From the NCBI GenBank assembly GCA_937934655.1, contig CALGZB010000070.1:1-64000 (forward strand): DNA of 64,000 bases. Direction: 5' to 3'. The notes beneath the pieces are model-generated. The model saw only the letters and a list, made by a program, of their open reading frames with translations, ran no database searches and had not been told where the DNA came from. The position numbers and the translations under genes are program-made. The stretch comes from an uncultured Acidimicrobiales bacterium (GTDB lineage: Bacteria > Actinomycetota > Acidimicrobiia > Acidimicrobiales > SHLQ01). Shown one piece after another: positions 1 through 11,087 of this stretch; within the stretch, counting starts at the first letter, position 1, and the number at the start of each line of letters is the position of its first letter.

Positions 1-1094
1 CCAACGCCGCCAATGCGGTCGCCTCGCGACACGGTGGATCCAGCCGACACCTGGATGGCGCCGTCGGCCTGGTGGCAATAGCGCGAGCTCAGCCCACCAC
101 CATGCGAAATAGCCACGGTGTTGCCGCAGCCGCCGGATGACCAACCAGCGAAGATCACTTCACCGTCAGCCGCCGCATAGATCGGAGATCCGGTCGATCC
201 GCCGAAGTCGACGCCGTTGTGCTGTGTGCTTGTGCCAGTGATTGGGTCGGTGCGAGATCCGAACGGCGAAGTAACTGGGCCCGACACCGGTCGCTGCCAG
301 CCGTTCTTGGCCGGTGGCGGTGGAGGCTCACGGAGCTTCTTAAGCTCTGCCTCTTTGGCAGCGATGAGCTTTTCGAGCTCGTCGTCTTGCTCGACGTGGT
401 CTGCTTGCTCGGCGATCCAGCGATCGAGCCGACGTTGCGCTTCGTCGAGCAGTGTTTGTTGAGTAGCTTCGCGCTCTTCGAGGATCTGGAGTTCGGCATC
501 GACCGAATCCTTGAGCGTTTTCTCCTGAACGCGAGCCTGGCGAGCAGCCGCAGTGGCGTCGGCCTGATCGGCACGGAGCTGACGCAAGTCGTCGAAACTG
601 TCATCGCGATCTTGATTGACGACGCCGAGATAGCTCACCTTGCGTGCTGACTGCACGAGATCCGAGGATTCCAGCCACACCTCGCCCGAGTCTGAGGTTC
701 CGACGAACGCATCGACGGCAAAGACCTTTGCGTTGGCGATAGCCCGTTCGATATCGGCGGCGATCTCGTCTTGACGCTCTCGGTTAGCCCGCACGAATTG
801 GCGAGCGTTGGCGAGGTCGAGCTTGACCGACTCCACGCGTGCCCGCTGCGACTCGACCGAGTCCGTCATCGCCTCGAGGACAACCCGGATCTCTTCGGCT
901 TCGGCGGTGGCGAGATCGATCTTTCCAGCGGCCTCCGCAGCCTTGGCCTGGGCTTCCTCGCGCTCGGCTTTCGCTTCGGCGATTTCGCTCTCGATTTCGT
1001 CTTCGGTCTGGGCGACCACTGACGACGTCCCGACCAGCGCGAAGCATAGACAGAGCGCGAGAGCACGCAGTAGGAGACGGATGCGTTTGGTCAT
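1..1094 (-). CDS. M23-family peptidase with N-terminal signal and coiled coil (EnvC/NlpD-like), C-terminus cut by window edge
   Basis: Manual reverse-strand translation from ATG at 1094: MTKRIRLLLRALALCLCFALVGTSSVVAQ..., long E/A/K/R coiled coil, then PVTSPFGSRTDPITGTSTQHNGVDFGG...IYAAADGEVIFAGWSSGGCGNTVAISHGGGLSSRYCHQ. Absent from the ORF track because it has no stop inside the window. Confidence 0.9.
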   Translation of the reverse strand, partial: MTKRIRLLLRALALCLCFALVGTSSVVAQTEDEIESEIAEAKAEREEAQAKAAEAAGKIDLATAEAEEIRVVLEAMTDSVESQRARVESVKLDLANARQFVRANRERQDEIAADIERAIANAKVFAVDAFVGTSDSGEVWLESSDLVQSARKVSYLGVVNQDRDDSFDDLRQLRADQADATAAARQARVQEKTLKDSVDAELQILEEREATQQTLLDEAQRRLDRWIAEQADHVEQDDELEKLIAAKEAELKKLREPPPPPAKNGWQRPVSGPVTSPFGSRTDPITGTSTQHNGVDFGGSTGSPIYAAADGEVIFAGWSSGGCGNTVAISHGGGLSSRYCHQADGAIQVSAGSTVSRGDRIGGV

Positions 1095-1291
1095 GAAAGA
1101 GGCGGCAACAACGGGGAAGAAGTTTGGGACTGGCGGAACACACTTATCGGGAATGAACGAACAGAAAACTCGTCCAATCCCCAACTCCAGAACCTAGTCG
1201 TTCTCACCCGCCCGCGTTCGCACGGCCAGATCCGCCCCCCGGTGCCCACAGATTTCTTTGGAGATCGCCGTTCGCCGTCTACGGTGAACCT

Positions 1292-1864
1292 ATGACCGAC
1301 ACCGCTGCGAACCCAGAAACCACCGAATCTCGGCCCACATTCAAGTCCTTTGAAGAGTCGACGAAAGAGGACTGGGAACAGATCATTCCGCACCTCGCCG
1401 TAAGCCAGGCAATGGTCGCTGACCGGGTAATCAACCTCATGGAAGCCCTCGAACACGACCATGGCGGATTCCCTGTGCACCGGCTCGAACACAGCCTCCA
1501 AACGGCCACTCGCGCCGAGCGCGATGGCCAAGACGACGAATACGTCTTCTGCGCACTCATTCATGACATTGGCGACACGCTCTCGCCGTACGATCATCCG
1601 GCCATTGCGGCGAGCATCGTGAAACCCCACGTGTCGCCGGCCAACCACTGGATGGTCCAGAACCACGGCGTGTTCCAGGGCTATTACTTCTGGGACTACA
1701 TCGGACTCGATAGCCAAGCGCGCGAAGAGTTCCGTGGCCACGAGTTCTTCGATCACACCGAAGAGTTCTGCGCCAAGTACGACCAGCTCGCCTTCGACGA
1801 CAGCTACAAGAGCAACCCGCTCGAGCACTACATCCCGCTAATCCGCGAGATCCTCACGCCTTAA
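1292..1864 (+). CDS. HD-domain protein, PhnZ/MIOX-like oxygenase-type subfamily
   Basis: HRLEHSLQTATRAERDG...ALIHDIGDTLSPYDH...NHWMVQNHGVFQGYYFWDYIG; HD metal motif spacing. Confidence 0.7.
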   Translation: MTDTAANPETTESRPTFKSFEESTKEDWEQIIPHLAVSQAMVADRVINLMEALEHDHGGFPVHRLEHSLQTATRAERDGQDDEYVFCALIHDIGDTLSPYDHPAIAASIVKPHVSPANHWMVQNHGVFQGYYFWDYIGLDSQAREEFRGHEFFDHTEEFCAKYDQLAFDDSYKSNPLEHYIPLIREILTP

Positions 1865-1965
1865 CTCTGGTCGTTCCGTCGCATGCTCCTCCACTCTGCG
1901 CTTCGCTAACTCCAAACACCGACACCTCGGCCTCCGCCTTCGCTCCGGCACGACACCAGACGCTT

Positions 1966-2019
1966 CCGCGGACGCGTCCACCTGGCACCAAAACCCCCTT
2001 TTGATTCCAGGCACCGGGG
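1966..2019 (-). repeat. Copy A of ~53-bp dispersed hairpin repeat (minus orientation), in a convergent intergenic gap
   Basis: Reverse complement cccggtgcctggaatcaaaagggggttttggtgccaggtggacgcgtccgcgg aligns without gaps to 27794-27846 at 49/53 positions. Confidence 0.85.
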
Positions 2020-2035
2020 TCCGGGGTTGGTCGGG

Positions 2036-2788
2036 TTAGACCAGCTTGGGTTCTAGGTTCTTTAGGTAGGCCTCGTCGTGTCCTGGGATTAGGTGGGCAC
2101 CGGCTGCACCTAGGGCCTGCAGCTTGGCGATGCTCTGGTGCTGTTGGTCGTCGCTGAAACCAAGAGGTGGCAACGCACCACCATGCAGCGTGCGCTCGAA
2201 GTAGGCGCAGTCTGCGCACAACACCACGGTCTCCGAGTCGAGCTTTACCTGCAGCGACTGGTGGCCTGGGGTATGGCCGGGCGTGGGGAGACACATCACG
2301 GATCCGTCGCCGAACACATCGTGCTCCCCCGACAAAGCAACCACGTCGTGTCCCAGGTCGTAGTCCTCACGACGAAACGCATTAGCCGCACTGGCTTCAT
2401 CGTCGAGCCCGGCGTCCCAATCGGCCTGTTGCACCAGCACTCGGGCATTCGGGATCTGGGCAAGGCCACCCGAATGATCAAAGTGCAGATGCGAGAGCAC
2501 CACGATGTCGATGTCGTCGGCCCCAACCTGGCGTTCATTTAGCTGCGCCTCGACCATGGCATCTGGCCCAATATCCAACGAGAAGAAGAGTTCGACGGTG
2601 TCGAGAAGTTCCCCCGGTTCCAACAGGTCCTTGTGCATTCCGGTATCGAAAAGCACCAGACCCTTGGGGTGCCGGATCAGCCACGCCGGTACCGGCAGCA
2701 CCGAAACCTCGTCTGATGCGCCCTGTTCAAAGAACGAGGTAGGCGCAGAAAGGGACCCACATGACAGAAGCTCGACAGAAATACCCAT
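2036..2788 (-). CDS. Metallo-beta-lactamase-fold hydrolase, N-acyl homoserine lactonase-like family
   Basis: LSHLHFDHSGG, PTPGHTPGHQSL, LCADCAYFER, LIPGHDEA motifs. Confidence 0.75.
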   Translation of the reverse strand: MGISVELLSCGSLSAPTSFFEQGASDEVSVLPVPAWLIRHPKGLVLFDTGMHKDLLEPGELLDTVELFFSLDIGPDAMVEAQLNERQVGADDIDIVVLSHLHFDHSGGLAQIPNARVLVQQADWDAGLDDEASAANAFRREDYDLGHDVVALSGEHDVFGDGSVMCLPTPGHTPGHQSLQVKLDSETVVLCADCAYFERTLHGGALPPLGFSDDQQHQSIAKLQALGAAGAHLIPGHDEAYLKNLEPKLV

Positions 2789-2855
2789 ATCCAGTTCTAC
2801 CCCAGATCCCTTGAGCGACGCTTAGGCTTTAAGGACGAACCTGTAAGCTCGGCCT

Positions 2856-3344
2856 ATGACTGACGTGCACGTAGGGATCGCAATGGGCAGCCAGTCCGAC
2901 TGGCCGACCATGCGGGAAGCTGCCGATATTCTCACCGAGCTGGGCGTCGCCCATGAGGCCCGAATCGTTTCAGCCCACCGCACCCCGGATCGTCTTTGGG
3001 AATACGGCACCACCGCCGTCGAACGCGGACTCAAAGTCATCATCGCAGGAGCTGGCGGAGCCGCCCACCTACCTGGGATGCTCGCGTCGAAGACGCGCAT
3101 CCCCGTTATCGGTGTGCCGGTGCAAACCAAGGCGCTGTCCGGCGTCGACAGTTTGTATTCAATCGTGCAGATGCCGCGCGGTTTCCCCGTCGCCACCATG
3201 GCAATCGGCGCTGCTGGTGCCGCCAACGCCGGGCTTCTTGCCGCTGGCATCTTGGCCATTGATGACGAAGACCTCGCCGAGCGGCTCGAAGCATGGCGAT
3301 CGGCGCTTTCCGCCTCGATCCCCCAAACACCCGTCGATGGCTAA
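2856..3344 (+). CDS. purE: N5-carboxyaminoimidazole ribonucleotide mutase
   Basis: [20 protein letters not shown]...[10 protein letters not shown]...[15 protein letters not shown]...PVIGVPV; PurE signature. Confidence 0.96.
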   Translation: MTDVHVGIAMGSQSDWPTMREAADILTELGVAHEARIVSAHRTPDRLWEYGTTAVERGLKVIIAGAGGAAHLPGMLASKTRIPVIGVPVQTKALSGVDSLYSIVQMPRGFPVATMAIGAAGAANAGLLAAGILAIDDEDLAERLEAWRSALSASIPQTPVDG

Positions 3345-4422
3345 GGCCTCGGACCCAACCGAAGCGCTCCCACTCGGCGGCGTCATCGGGGTCCTCGGAG
3401 GCGGACAGCTCGGCCGGATGTTGTCGGTCGCAGCGTCGCGCCTCGGCCTTCGATGCCATATCTTTGAGCCGGGTCAGGACCCACCTGCCGGCCACGTCGC
3501 CCACCAAGTCACCACTGCCGATTACGGCGACTCCAGTGCACTTGTCTCATTCGCGAAGTCCGTCGATGTCATCACCTACGAGTTCGAAAACGTCCCCGCC
3601 GATGCGCTCGACGAGCTCGAGTCGATCGCTCCGATTCGACCAGGCCGAAATGCGCTCGCTACCAGCCAGGACCGGATTGTCGAGAAGCAGTTTCTGGCCG
3701 ATCTGGGTTTGGGCGTCGCACCGTTTGCGCCCGTCGATGACCTCAGCTCCCTTGAGCAGGCCATCGCAACGATTGGCACTCCGGCCATCTTGAAGACGCG
3801 CCGGTTCGGGTACGACGGGAAAGGCCAGGTGCGAATCTCCAAAGACTCCGACCTTGATGCGGCACTCAGTTCCGTTGCACACGCTCCAGCGGTCCTCGAA
3901 GGCATGATCCCGTTCGATAGTGAGATCTCCGTCATCGCTGCTCGATCTACCACCGGTGAAGTCGCGTGCTTTGACCCAGGTCAGAACATACATATCGACG
4001 GAATCTTGGCCACCACGACTGTTCCCGCACCCATCAGTGACTCCGTACGCACAGAAGCGTTAAAGGCGGCGTCCCAAATCCTTGAGGCACTCGATTACGT
4101 CGGGGTACTTGGCGTCGAACTGTTCGTATCGGGCGACGACCTACTGGTCAACGAGATCGCCCCTCGAGTGCACAACTCCGGGCACTGGACCCAGAACGGC
4201 TGCGTGGTCGACCAGTTCGAACAACACATCCGTGCAGTGGCCGGATGGCCCCTAGGCAACCCGGCACGCCATAGCGATGTGGTCATGGAAAACCTGATCG
4301 GCGTCGAAATCGACGACGTAGCTGCCCTCACAACCGAGGCGGGCGTAGGCATCCACGTGTACGGCAAGGCCGAAACCAAACCAGGCCGCAAGATGGGCCA
4401 CATCAATCGTTTACAGCGCTAG
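3337..4422 (+). CDS. purK: N5-carboxyaminoimidazole ribonucleotide synthase
   Basis: [20 protein letters not shown]...TYEFENVP...[13 protein letters not shown]...[15 protein letters not shown]. Start placed at MAKASDPTE inside ORF 2953-4422; overlaps purE stop by 8 nt. Confidence 0.95.
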   Translation: MAKASDPTEALPLGGVIGVLGGGQLGRMLSVAASRLGLRCHIFEPGQDPPAGHVAHQVTTADYGDSSALVSFAKSVDVITYEFENVPADALDELESIAPIRPGRNALATSQDRIVEKQFLADLGLGVAPFAPVDDLSSLEQAIATIGTPAILKTRRFGYDGKGQVRISKDSDLDAALSSVAHAPAVLEGMIPFDSEISVIAARSTTGEVACFDPGQNIHIDGILATTTVPAPISDSVRTEALKAASQILEALDYVGVLGVELFVSGDDLLVNEIAPRVHNSGHWTQNGCVVDQFEQHIRAVAGWPLGNPARHSDVVMENLIGVEIDDVAALTTEAGVGIHVYGKAETKPGRKMGHINRLQR

Positions 4423-5306
4423 CCCGCGAGCCCGACCCCTGGCCAGTCACTAAAATCACGACCGGTAATCCGCTCGTAGCCCGCCACGTATCGCTCCCTC
4501 GTGTCGGCAAGAACCGATGCAGGAAGCGTGGGCGGTGGAGGCGTCTTGTCCCAGTCGAGGGTCTCAAGGAAGTCACGAACCGGTTGCTTGTCGAAGCTCG
4601 GCGGTGTGGAGCCCGGCTCCCACTGGTCGGCTGGCCAGTAGCGAGACGAATCGGCGGTCAGTACTTCGTCGGCAACCACAAGTTCGCCATCGACCAGCCC
4701 AAGCTCAAACTTGGTATCGGCAATGATGATGCCCCGCTCGGCGGCAAGCGCAGCTCCTCGGTTATAGAGGTCGAGAGAAATGGTTCGTGCCTGAGCGGCC
4801 AGGTCTGTACCAATGAGTTCCTCAGCCTCGGCATACGAGATGTTGATGTCGTGCTCGCCATCGGCGGCCTTCGTGGCTGGCGTGAACACCGGCTCTGGAA
4901 GTTTCGAGGACTTCAGCAAGCCAGTGGGCATCGGCGTGCCATGCATGGTTCCGCTCTCGGTGTATTCCTTCCATGCCGAGCCGGTGATGTACCCGCGAAC
5001 CACGCATTCAATCGTCAGCATCTCGGCCTTGTGCACCAGCATCGAGCGCCCCGCCAGATCTGGATCCTGCGCGCCCTCGGGAAAGTCGGCCAGATCAGTA
5101 CTGATGAGATGGCTCTCGACGCCGAGGTGGTGAAACCAGAACGATGACATTGCCGTAAGCACCCGACCCTTATCGGGAACAGTCTCGGCCATCACCACGT
5201 CGAAGGCCGACAGACGATCCGACGTCACCAACAGCAGGCGATCGTCGCCGGCGTCGTACATGTCGCGCACCTTGCCCGAGTACAGATGCCGAAGTGCGAT
5301 TGTCAT
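4419..5306 (-). CDS. purC: Phosphoribosylaminoimidazole-succinocarboxamide synthase
   Basis: YSGKVRDMYDAGDDRLLLVTSDRLSAFDVVM; SAICAR synthetase motifs. Confidence 0.96.
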   Translation of the reverse strand: MTIALRHLYSGKVRDMYDAGDDRLLLVTSDRLSAFDVVMAETVPDKGRVLTAMSSFWFHHLGVESHLISTDLADFPEGAQDPDLAGRSMLVHKAEMLTIECVVRGYITGSAWKEYTESGTMHGTPMPTGLLKSSKLPEPVFTPATKAADGEHDINISYAEAEELIGTDLAAQARTISLDLYNRGAALAAERGIIIADTKFELGLVDGELVVADEVLTADSSRYWPADQWEPGSTPPSFDKQPVRDFLETLDWDKTPPPPTLPASVLADTRERYVAGYERITGRDFSDWPGVGLAG

Positions 5307-5339
5307 GGGGGAACCTCCGTGGGGTGGGTCTCAGAATCT

Positions 5340-6761
5340 TTAGAGCATGGCCCCAGGCACATAGCCTGCCGCATCAGGGAACTCTGCAAATAGCGGCGCT
5401 ACTCGCTCGAGAAACGATGCCACCTGCTGCTGCGCCGTGCCGGCCAGATCGAGCGGGTCGCCGAGGGCACCGGTAAGACCGTCGATATCCATTGGAAGAC
5501 GATCATCAGCGGCAAGCCGGGCAAACAAATCGTTGTCAGATGTTGCGTGCTGGCGCATTTCGAGCGCCACAGCTACCGCATGTTCCTTAATGGCCTCGTG
5601 GGCAGCTTCGCGGCCAGCGCCGTTCTTTACCGCGGCGACCAGAATCTTCGTGGTGGCCAAGAAAGGCAGGTACCTGTCGAGCTCGCGCTGGATAACCGCA
5701 GGGTATGCCCCGAATTCATCGAGCACCGTAATCATGGTCTCGAACAGCCCATCGAGAGCGAAAAAGGCGTCGGGCAAAACAACTCGGCGCACCACCGAGC
5801 AGCTCACGTCGCCCTCGTTCCATTGGTCGCCGGTAAGCCCGGTGGCCATGGTGAGGTGACCGCCGAGAATGGTGTGAAGGCCGCAGACCCGTTCGGTACT
5901 GCGGGTGTTCATCTTGTGAGGCATGGCTGACGAACCAACCTGGCCATCTTGAAAGCCCTCGGTGACCAGTTCGTGCCCGGCCATAAGACGGATTGTTGTC
6001 GCCAAGCTCGCCGGTGCGGAAGCCGACTGCACAAGCGCCGACACGACATCGAAATCCAGCGACCTCGGATAGACCTGGCCAACGCTGTCGAGGGTGGCGG
6101 AGAAACCAAGATGCTTCGCCACTCGATCTTCGAGTTGATCGACCTTTGTGGTGTCGCCTTCGAACAGGTCGAGCATGTCTTGCTGGGTGCCGACCGGCCC
6201 TTTGATTCCTCGCAGTGGGTACCGATCGAGAAGTCCATCGAGGCGAAGCAGCGACTGCCAAAGCTCTTCGCCCGCATTCGAAAAGCGCTTCCCAAGGGTG
6301 GTGGTTTGGGCAGCCACGTTGTGGGACCGGCCAGTGAGCGCAACCGCCGAGTAATCGTCGGCTCGCCGGGCGATGCGTGCCAGCAAGGCAATCATTCGGT
6401 CGCGGACTAACTCAAGGCTCTGTCGGACCTGAAGCTGCTCGACGTTTTCGGTGAGGTCACGCGAGGTCATGCCCTTGTGAACGTGTTCGTGCCCCGCGAG
6501 TGCGCAGAACTCTTCGATGCGGGCCTTCACGTCATGGCGGGTGCGTTCTTCTCGCACGCGAATCGAGTCGAGATCGACGTTGGTGAGGTGCTCGCGGTAG
6601 TCCTCAAGAACGCCATCGGGAACATCAACCCCCAGATCACGCTGTGCTTCAAGGACGGCCAACCAAAGCTGGCGTTCGGCGACGACCTTGTTGGTGGCCG
6701 ACCAGATGTTGACCATCTCCGCCGATGCGTACCGGGTTGCGAGCACGTTTGGAACTGACAT
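5340..6761 (-). CDS. purB: Adenylosuccinate lyase
   Basis: TSRDLTENVEQLQVRQSL, GSSAMPHKMNT signature; start at MSVPNVLATRYAS (6761) rather than the ORF start 6971. Confidence 0.95.
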   Translation of the reverse strand: MSVPNVLATRYASAEMVNIWSATNKVVAERQLWLAVLEAQRDLGVDVPDGVLEDYREHLTNVDLDSIRVREERTRHDVKARIEEFCALAGHEHVHKGMTSRDLTENVEQLQVRQSLELVRDRMIALLARIARRADDYSAVALTGRSHNVAAQTTTLGKRFSNAGEELWQSLLRLDGLLDRYPLRGIKGPVGTQQDMLDLFEGDTTKVDQLEDRVAKHLGFSATLDSVGQVYPRSLDFDVVSALVQSASAPASLATTIRLMAGHELVTEGFQDGQVGSSAMPHKMNTRSTERVCGLHTILGGHLTMATGLTGDQWNEGDVSCSVVRRVVLPDAFFALDGLFETMITVLDEFGAYPAVIQRELDRYLPFLATTKILVAAVKNGAGREAAHEAIKEHAVAVALEMRQHATSDNDLFARLAADDRLPMDIDGLTGALGDPLDLAGTAQQQVASFLERVAPLFAEFPDAAGYVPGAML

Positions 6762-6778
6762 TTGGGAACGTGTCCTTG

Positions 6779-8029
6779 TTATTCGGCTGAGGCGGCGGCA
6801 GCTGCCTCGGCGATATCGGTGCGAAATTGCATGCCCGGCCAGGAGATCTTGTCGACACCGGCAAAGGCTCGTTCGCGTGCAGCAGCGATCGTTGTGCCAC
6901 TGCCGGTCACGGCCAACACCCGGCCACCGTTGACGGTGAGCTGGTCGGGCGAACCGCCGGTTCCGGCACAAAAGACGGTGACGCCCTCAAGGGCGTTGGC
7001 TTCGTCGATGCCAGCGATGTCTGAACCCTTCACCGGCGCAGCTGGATAGCCCTCGGCGGCGCAGACCACAGTGACGGTTGCATCGTCGGTGAACTCGGGT
7101 GCGGTTTCAATGTTGCCGGCGGCGGCTTCACTGAGAAGCTGCACCAAGTCGGTCGTGAGTCGGGGAAGAACAACCTGCGATTCGGGATCGCCAAAACGTA
7201 CGTTGTACTCGAGCATCTTGGGACCCTCAGGGGTCACCATGATTCCGGCGTACAACACGCCTCGGTAGTCGATTCCCATACCACGAAGGGTGTCGAGCGT
7301 GGGCTGTACGCCCTGAGTCATGATGAGATCGACAACCTCAGGAGTTGCGACCGGAACGGGAGAATAGGCACCCATCCCACCGGTGTTGGGGCCGGTATCG
7401 CCCACTCCGATTCGCTTGAAATCTTGAGCAGGTGCCAATGCAACAGCCTTGGTACCGTCGCAAATAGCGAGAATAGAAATCTCCGGACCGGTGAGTCCTT
7501 CTTCGATGACCACCGTTCGACCAGCATCGCCAAAGGCGTCGCCCGAAAGGTACGAGCGCACGGCGGCCTGTGCTTCCGCGAGATCGTGGGTAACCACTAC
7601 ACCTTTGCCGGCGGCGAGACCATCGGTCTTGACCACATAGAACTCGGGCATGGTGTCGAGGTAGGCGAGCGCAGGCTCGACCTCGGTGAACGTGCCGTGC
7701 ATGGCGGTCGGAACGCCGGCGGTTGCCAGCACTTCCTTCATCCAGGCTTTGGACCCTTCGAGCCGAGCGCCATCGGCCCCGGGCCCAAACACCAGCTTGC
7801 CTTGGGCCCGAAGCTGGTCGGCGAGGCCGTCGACCAATGGTGCTTCGGGACCAATGACAAAGAGGTCAGCGTCGATTTCGGTCGGATCGGTGTCGACCGA
7901 GCCCGGAATTCCCGGTGACCCGGGCGTAATAATGACGTCCGCGGTTCGGCCGAGAACCGATGCCAGCGCATGTTCGCGCCCACCGGAGCCGACCACACAA
8001 ACTCGCTTGCGGGTTGTGTCGGAGCTCAT
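6779..8029 (-). CDS. purD: Phosphoribosylamine--glycine ligase
   Basis: VVGSGGREHALA, KTDGLAAGKGVVV, RFGDPESQVVLPRL. Confidence 0.96.
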   Translation of the reverse strand: MSSDTTRKRVCVVGSGGREHALASVLGRTADVIITPGSPGIPGSVDTDPTEIDADLFVIGPEAPLVDGLADQLRAQGKLVFGPGADGARLEGSKAWMKEVLATAGVPTAMHGTFTEVEPALAYLDTMPEFYVVKTDGLAAGKGVVVTHDLAEAQAAVRSYLSGDAFGDAGRTVVIEEGLTGPEISILAICDGTKAVALAPAQDFKRIGVGDTGPNTGGMGAYSPVPVATPEVVDLIMTQGVQPTLDTLRGMGIDYRGVLYAGIMVTPEGPKMLEYNVRFGDPESQVVLPRLTTDLVQLLSEAAAGNIETAPEFTDDATVTVVCAAEGYPAAPVKGSDIAGIDEANALEGVTVFCAGTGGSPDQLTVNGGRVLAVTGSGTTIAAARERAFAGVDKISWPGMQFRTDIAEAAAAASAE

Positions 8030-8038
8030 GGATTGGTC

Positions 8039-9334
<1,296 letters not shown>

Positions 9335-9570
9335 TTAGTCGACTCCGTTACGGAACGACCTTAGTTCGCCCAACCCCTCGATGAGCAACCGCAAATGACC
9401 AGTTTCGAATTCGGGCACCAAGAAATAACAACACTTATTGAAAGGCACTGGTATGTGCACAAAGGTCTGGCACCTTAATGCGTCCAGAGTGACAAGTGGG
9501 GGATTTGTGGAGAATGTTGCTAAAGAGGTACCTTCGGCGAGGAACGAAGTTCTTTGGTAGGGAGTATCCC

Positions 9571-10734
9571 GTGGCGTACACCGCAACGAATAATGAAAAC
9601 AGGCATCACACACCGCGCATCGTGCGTCTTGGATTTGGTGCACTACTCACCGTCTTGGCCACGCTGTTCGCCTTGGCGCTGTTCAACGACGGCGACGCCG
9701 TGCAGGCCCAGGCCGGACCGAGCCCCGCCGGATGCGGCGGCGACTTCGCCAACTCCTTCGGCTCCGTAAGCTTCGACACCGTTGTCGGCGACAAGGTTCT
9801 TTCAACCTCTCCAACCTCGCAGACCTACAGCCTCGGATCACCGATTCCGGCAGGCACCTACCAACTCGCTGCAGTGAGCTACGACGGGTACACCGGCCGC
9901 GAAAGCACAACCGGTCAAGGCAACGAACAATGGGTTGCCCAGCTGCTCGACGGATCCGGAAACGTTCTGGCAACCAGCGGCACCACCGGCGATCTTGCCG
10001 ACGGCGTCTCTGAGGCCACCTGGAGCGGAGGCATTGGCGAAGTAACCGTCAACGGCACCGTCACCCAGATCCGTGCAGTGCATGCAGCCATCGGCTCATC
10101 CACCGTCAACTCGGTACGGCCAGTCTGCGTAGGCGCCCGCTTAGTCTCTGCACCACCGGAGACGACGCCTCCAACCACCGCACCGCCGGAGACCATTCCT
10201 CCTGAGACCGTCCCACCAGAAACAGTCCCACCAGCAACAGGGGCAAGCTCGATCACGGTCCAAAAAATCACCGAAGGTGACGAAGAGTTCGAAGCAACGC
10301 TCACCCTCGACTGCGGTCCGAGTGGTTCGGCCCGCGGAACCGATCGCAACCCATCAATCTCGGTCGGCGACCTTCCGGTTGGGGCCACCTGCCTTATCTC
10401 GGTCGAAGCAGACGGCGCAGCGAATATTGCGTTCAATGTCGAACCCGCATCGGTTATTCCGATCTCTGAACCCGGCAACGCCATCAGCATCACCATCCCC
10501 GCTGAGGGTCTCGACATCGTGGTCTCCATCAGCTGCATCCTCGAAGGTGGCGGTGAGGTCGACCCGGAACCACCGGCCACCACACTGCCGCCCGCACCCG
10601 AGCCAGAGCCGGAACCAGAGCCTGAACCACCAGCGCCGGAGCCCGAACCAGAACCAGCTCCTCAACCAGCCAAACAACCAGCTGACCAGGAACCGGCACA
10701 ACCTGTCGCTGCCGAGCCGGACTTCACCGGTTAG
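9571..10734 (+). CDS. Secreted/surface Pro-Glu-rich protein with a DUF5979-like domain
   Basis: GTG start giving VAYTATNNENRHHTPRIVRLGFGALLTVLATLFALALF signal; PPETxPPETxPP linker; SITVQKITEGDEEFEATLTLDCG domain; C-terminal PEPEPEPEPPAPEPEPEPAPQP. Confidence 0.6.
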   Translation: MAYTATNNENRHHTPRIVRLGFGALLTVLATLFALALFNDGDAVQAQAGPSPAGCGGDFANSFGSVSFDTVVGDKVLSTSPTSQTYSLGSPIPAGTYQLAAVSYDGYTGRESTTGQGNEQWVAQLLDGSGNVLATSGTTGDLADGVSEATWSGGIGEVTVNGTVTQIRAVHAAIGSSTVNSVRPVCVGARLVSAPPETTPPTTAPPETIPPETVPPETVPPATGASSITVQKITEGDEEFEATLTLDCGPSGSARGTDRNPSISVGDLPVGATCLISVEADGAANIAFNVEPASVIPISEPGNAISITIPAEGLDIVVSISCILEGGGEVDPEPPATTLPPAPEPEPEPEPEPPAPEPEPEPAPQPAKQPADQEPAQPVAAEPDFTG

Positions 10735-10821
10735 CCGATAGAAACAACGAGAGAGAACGAAAGAACTCGCCCACCAAATTCGAAACAAGTGTTGTGCTTG
10801 GCTGAAGTTCGCCTTGGGGCA

Positions 10822-11016
10822 AAGGCGCCAGCCACAGAGCACCACAAAGCCATCTCAGGGAGTGGGGCAACATCCCCTGAGAAGGCGACTGGGACCTGAC
10901 AGGTTCTCCAACTGACTTTTGTGGGGCAGCTGGAGAGCCAACGTCAGGTCCCTCTATTTTTCCAGCGTTCCCTGGGCACGCAGCCCAACTGGGCTCGGGC
11001 TACAGGCTGGCGCCTT
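10822..11016. other. Candidate multibranch structured region closed by a 12-bp perfect helix
   Basis: AAGGCGCCAGCC (10822-10833) is exactly complementary to GGCTGGCGCCTT (11005-11016); encloses hairpins 10853-10882, 10891-10952 and 10982-10995. Confidence 0.35.
10891..10961 (+). terminator. Long intrinsic-terminator-like hairpin
   Basis: GGGACCTGAC (10891-10900) / GTCAGGTCCC (10943-10952) perfect 10-bp stem, inner TCTCCA/TGGAGA stem, followed by TCTATTTTT. Confidence 0.7.
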
Positions 11017-11087
11017 CCGCCCTACAGACTTCCAGCAGAATCAGCGCTTTCTGCTTGGTTGCAACACTCCAGAAGCACCGACGTGAC

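Noticed and set aside
155-1197. Several small ORFs on both strands at the left edge
   Set aside because: All overlap the truncated M23 peptidase frame (1-1094 minus), which has a signal peptide, coiled coil and catalytic-domain motifs.
2953-3336. N-terminal extension of the 489-aa purK ORF
   Set aside because: It overlaps purE out of frame and reads as low-plausibility sequence; PurK homology begins at MAKASDPTE (3337).
10600-10734. Pro-Glu codon repeats as a CRISPR-like or satellite array
   Set aside because: In-frame low-complexity coding sequence with no spacer structure.
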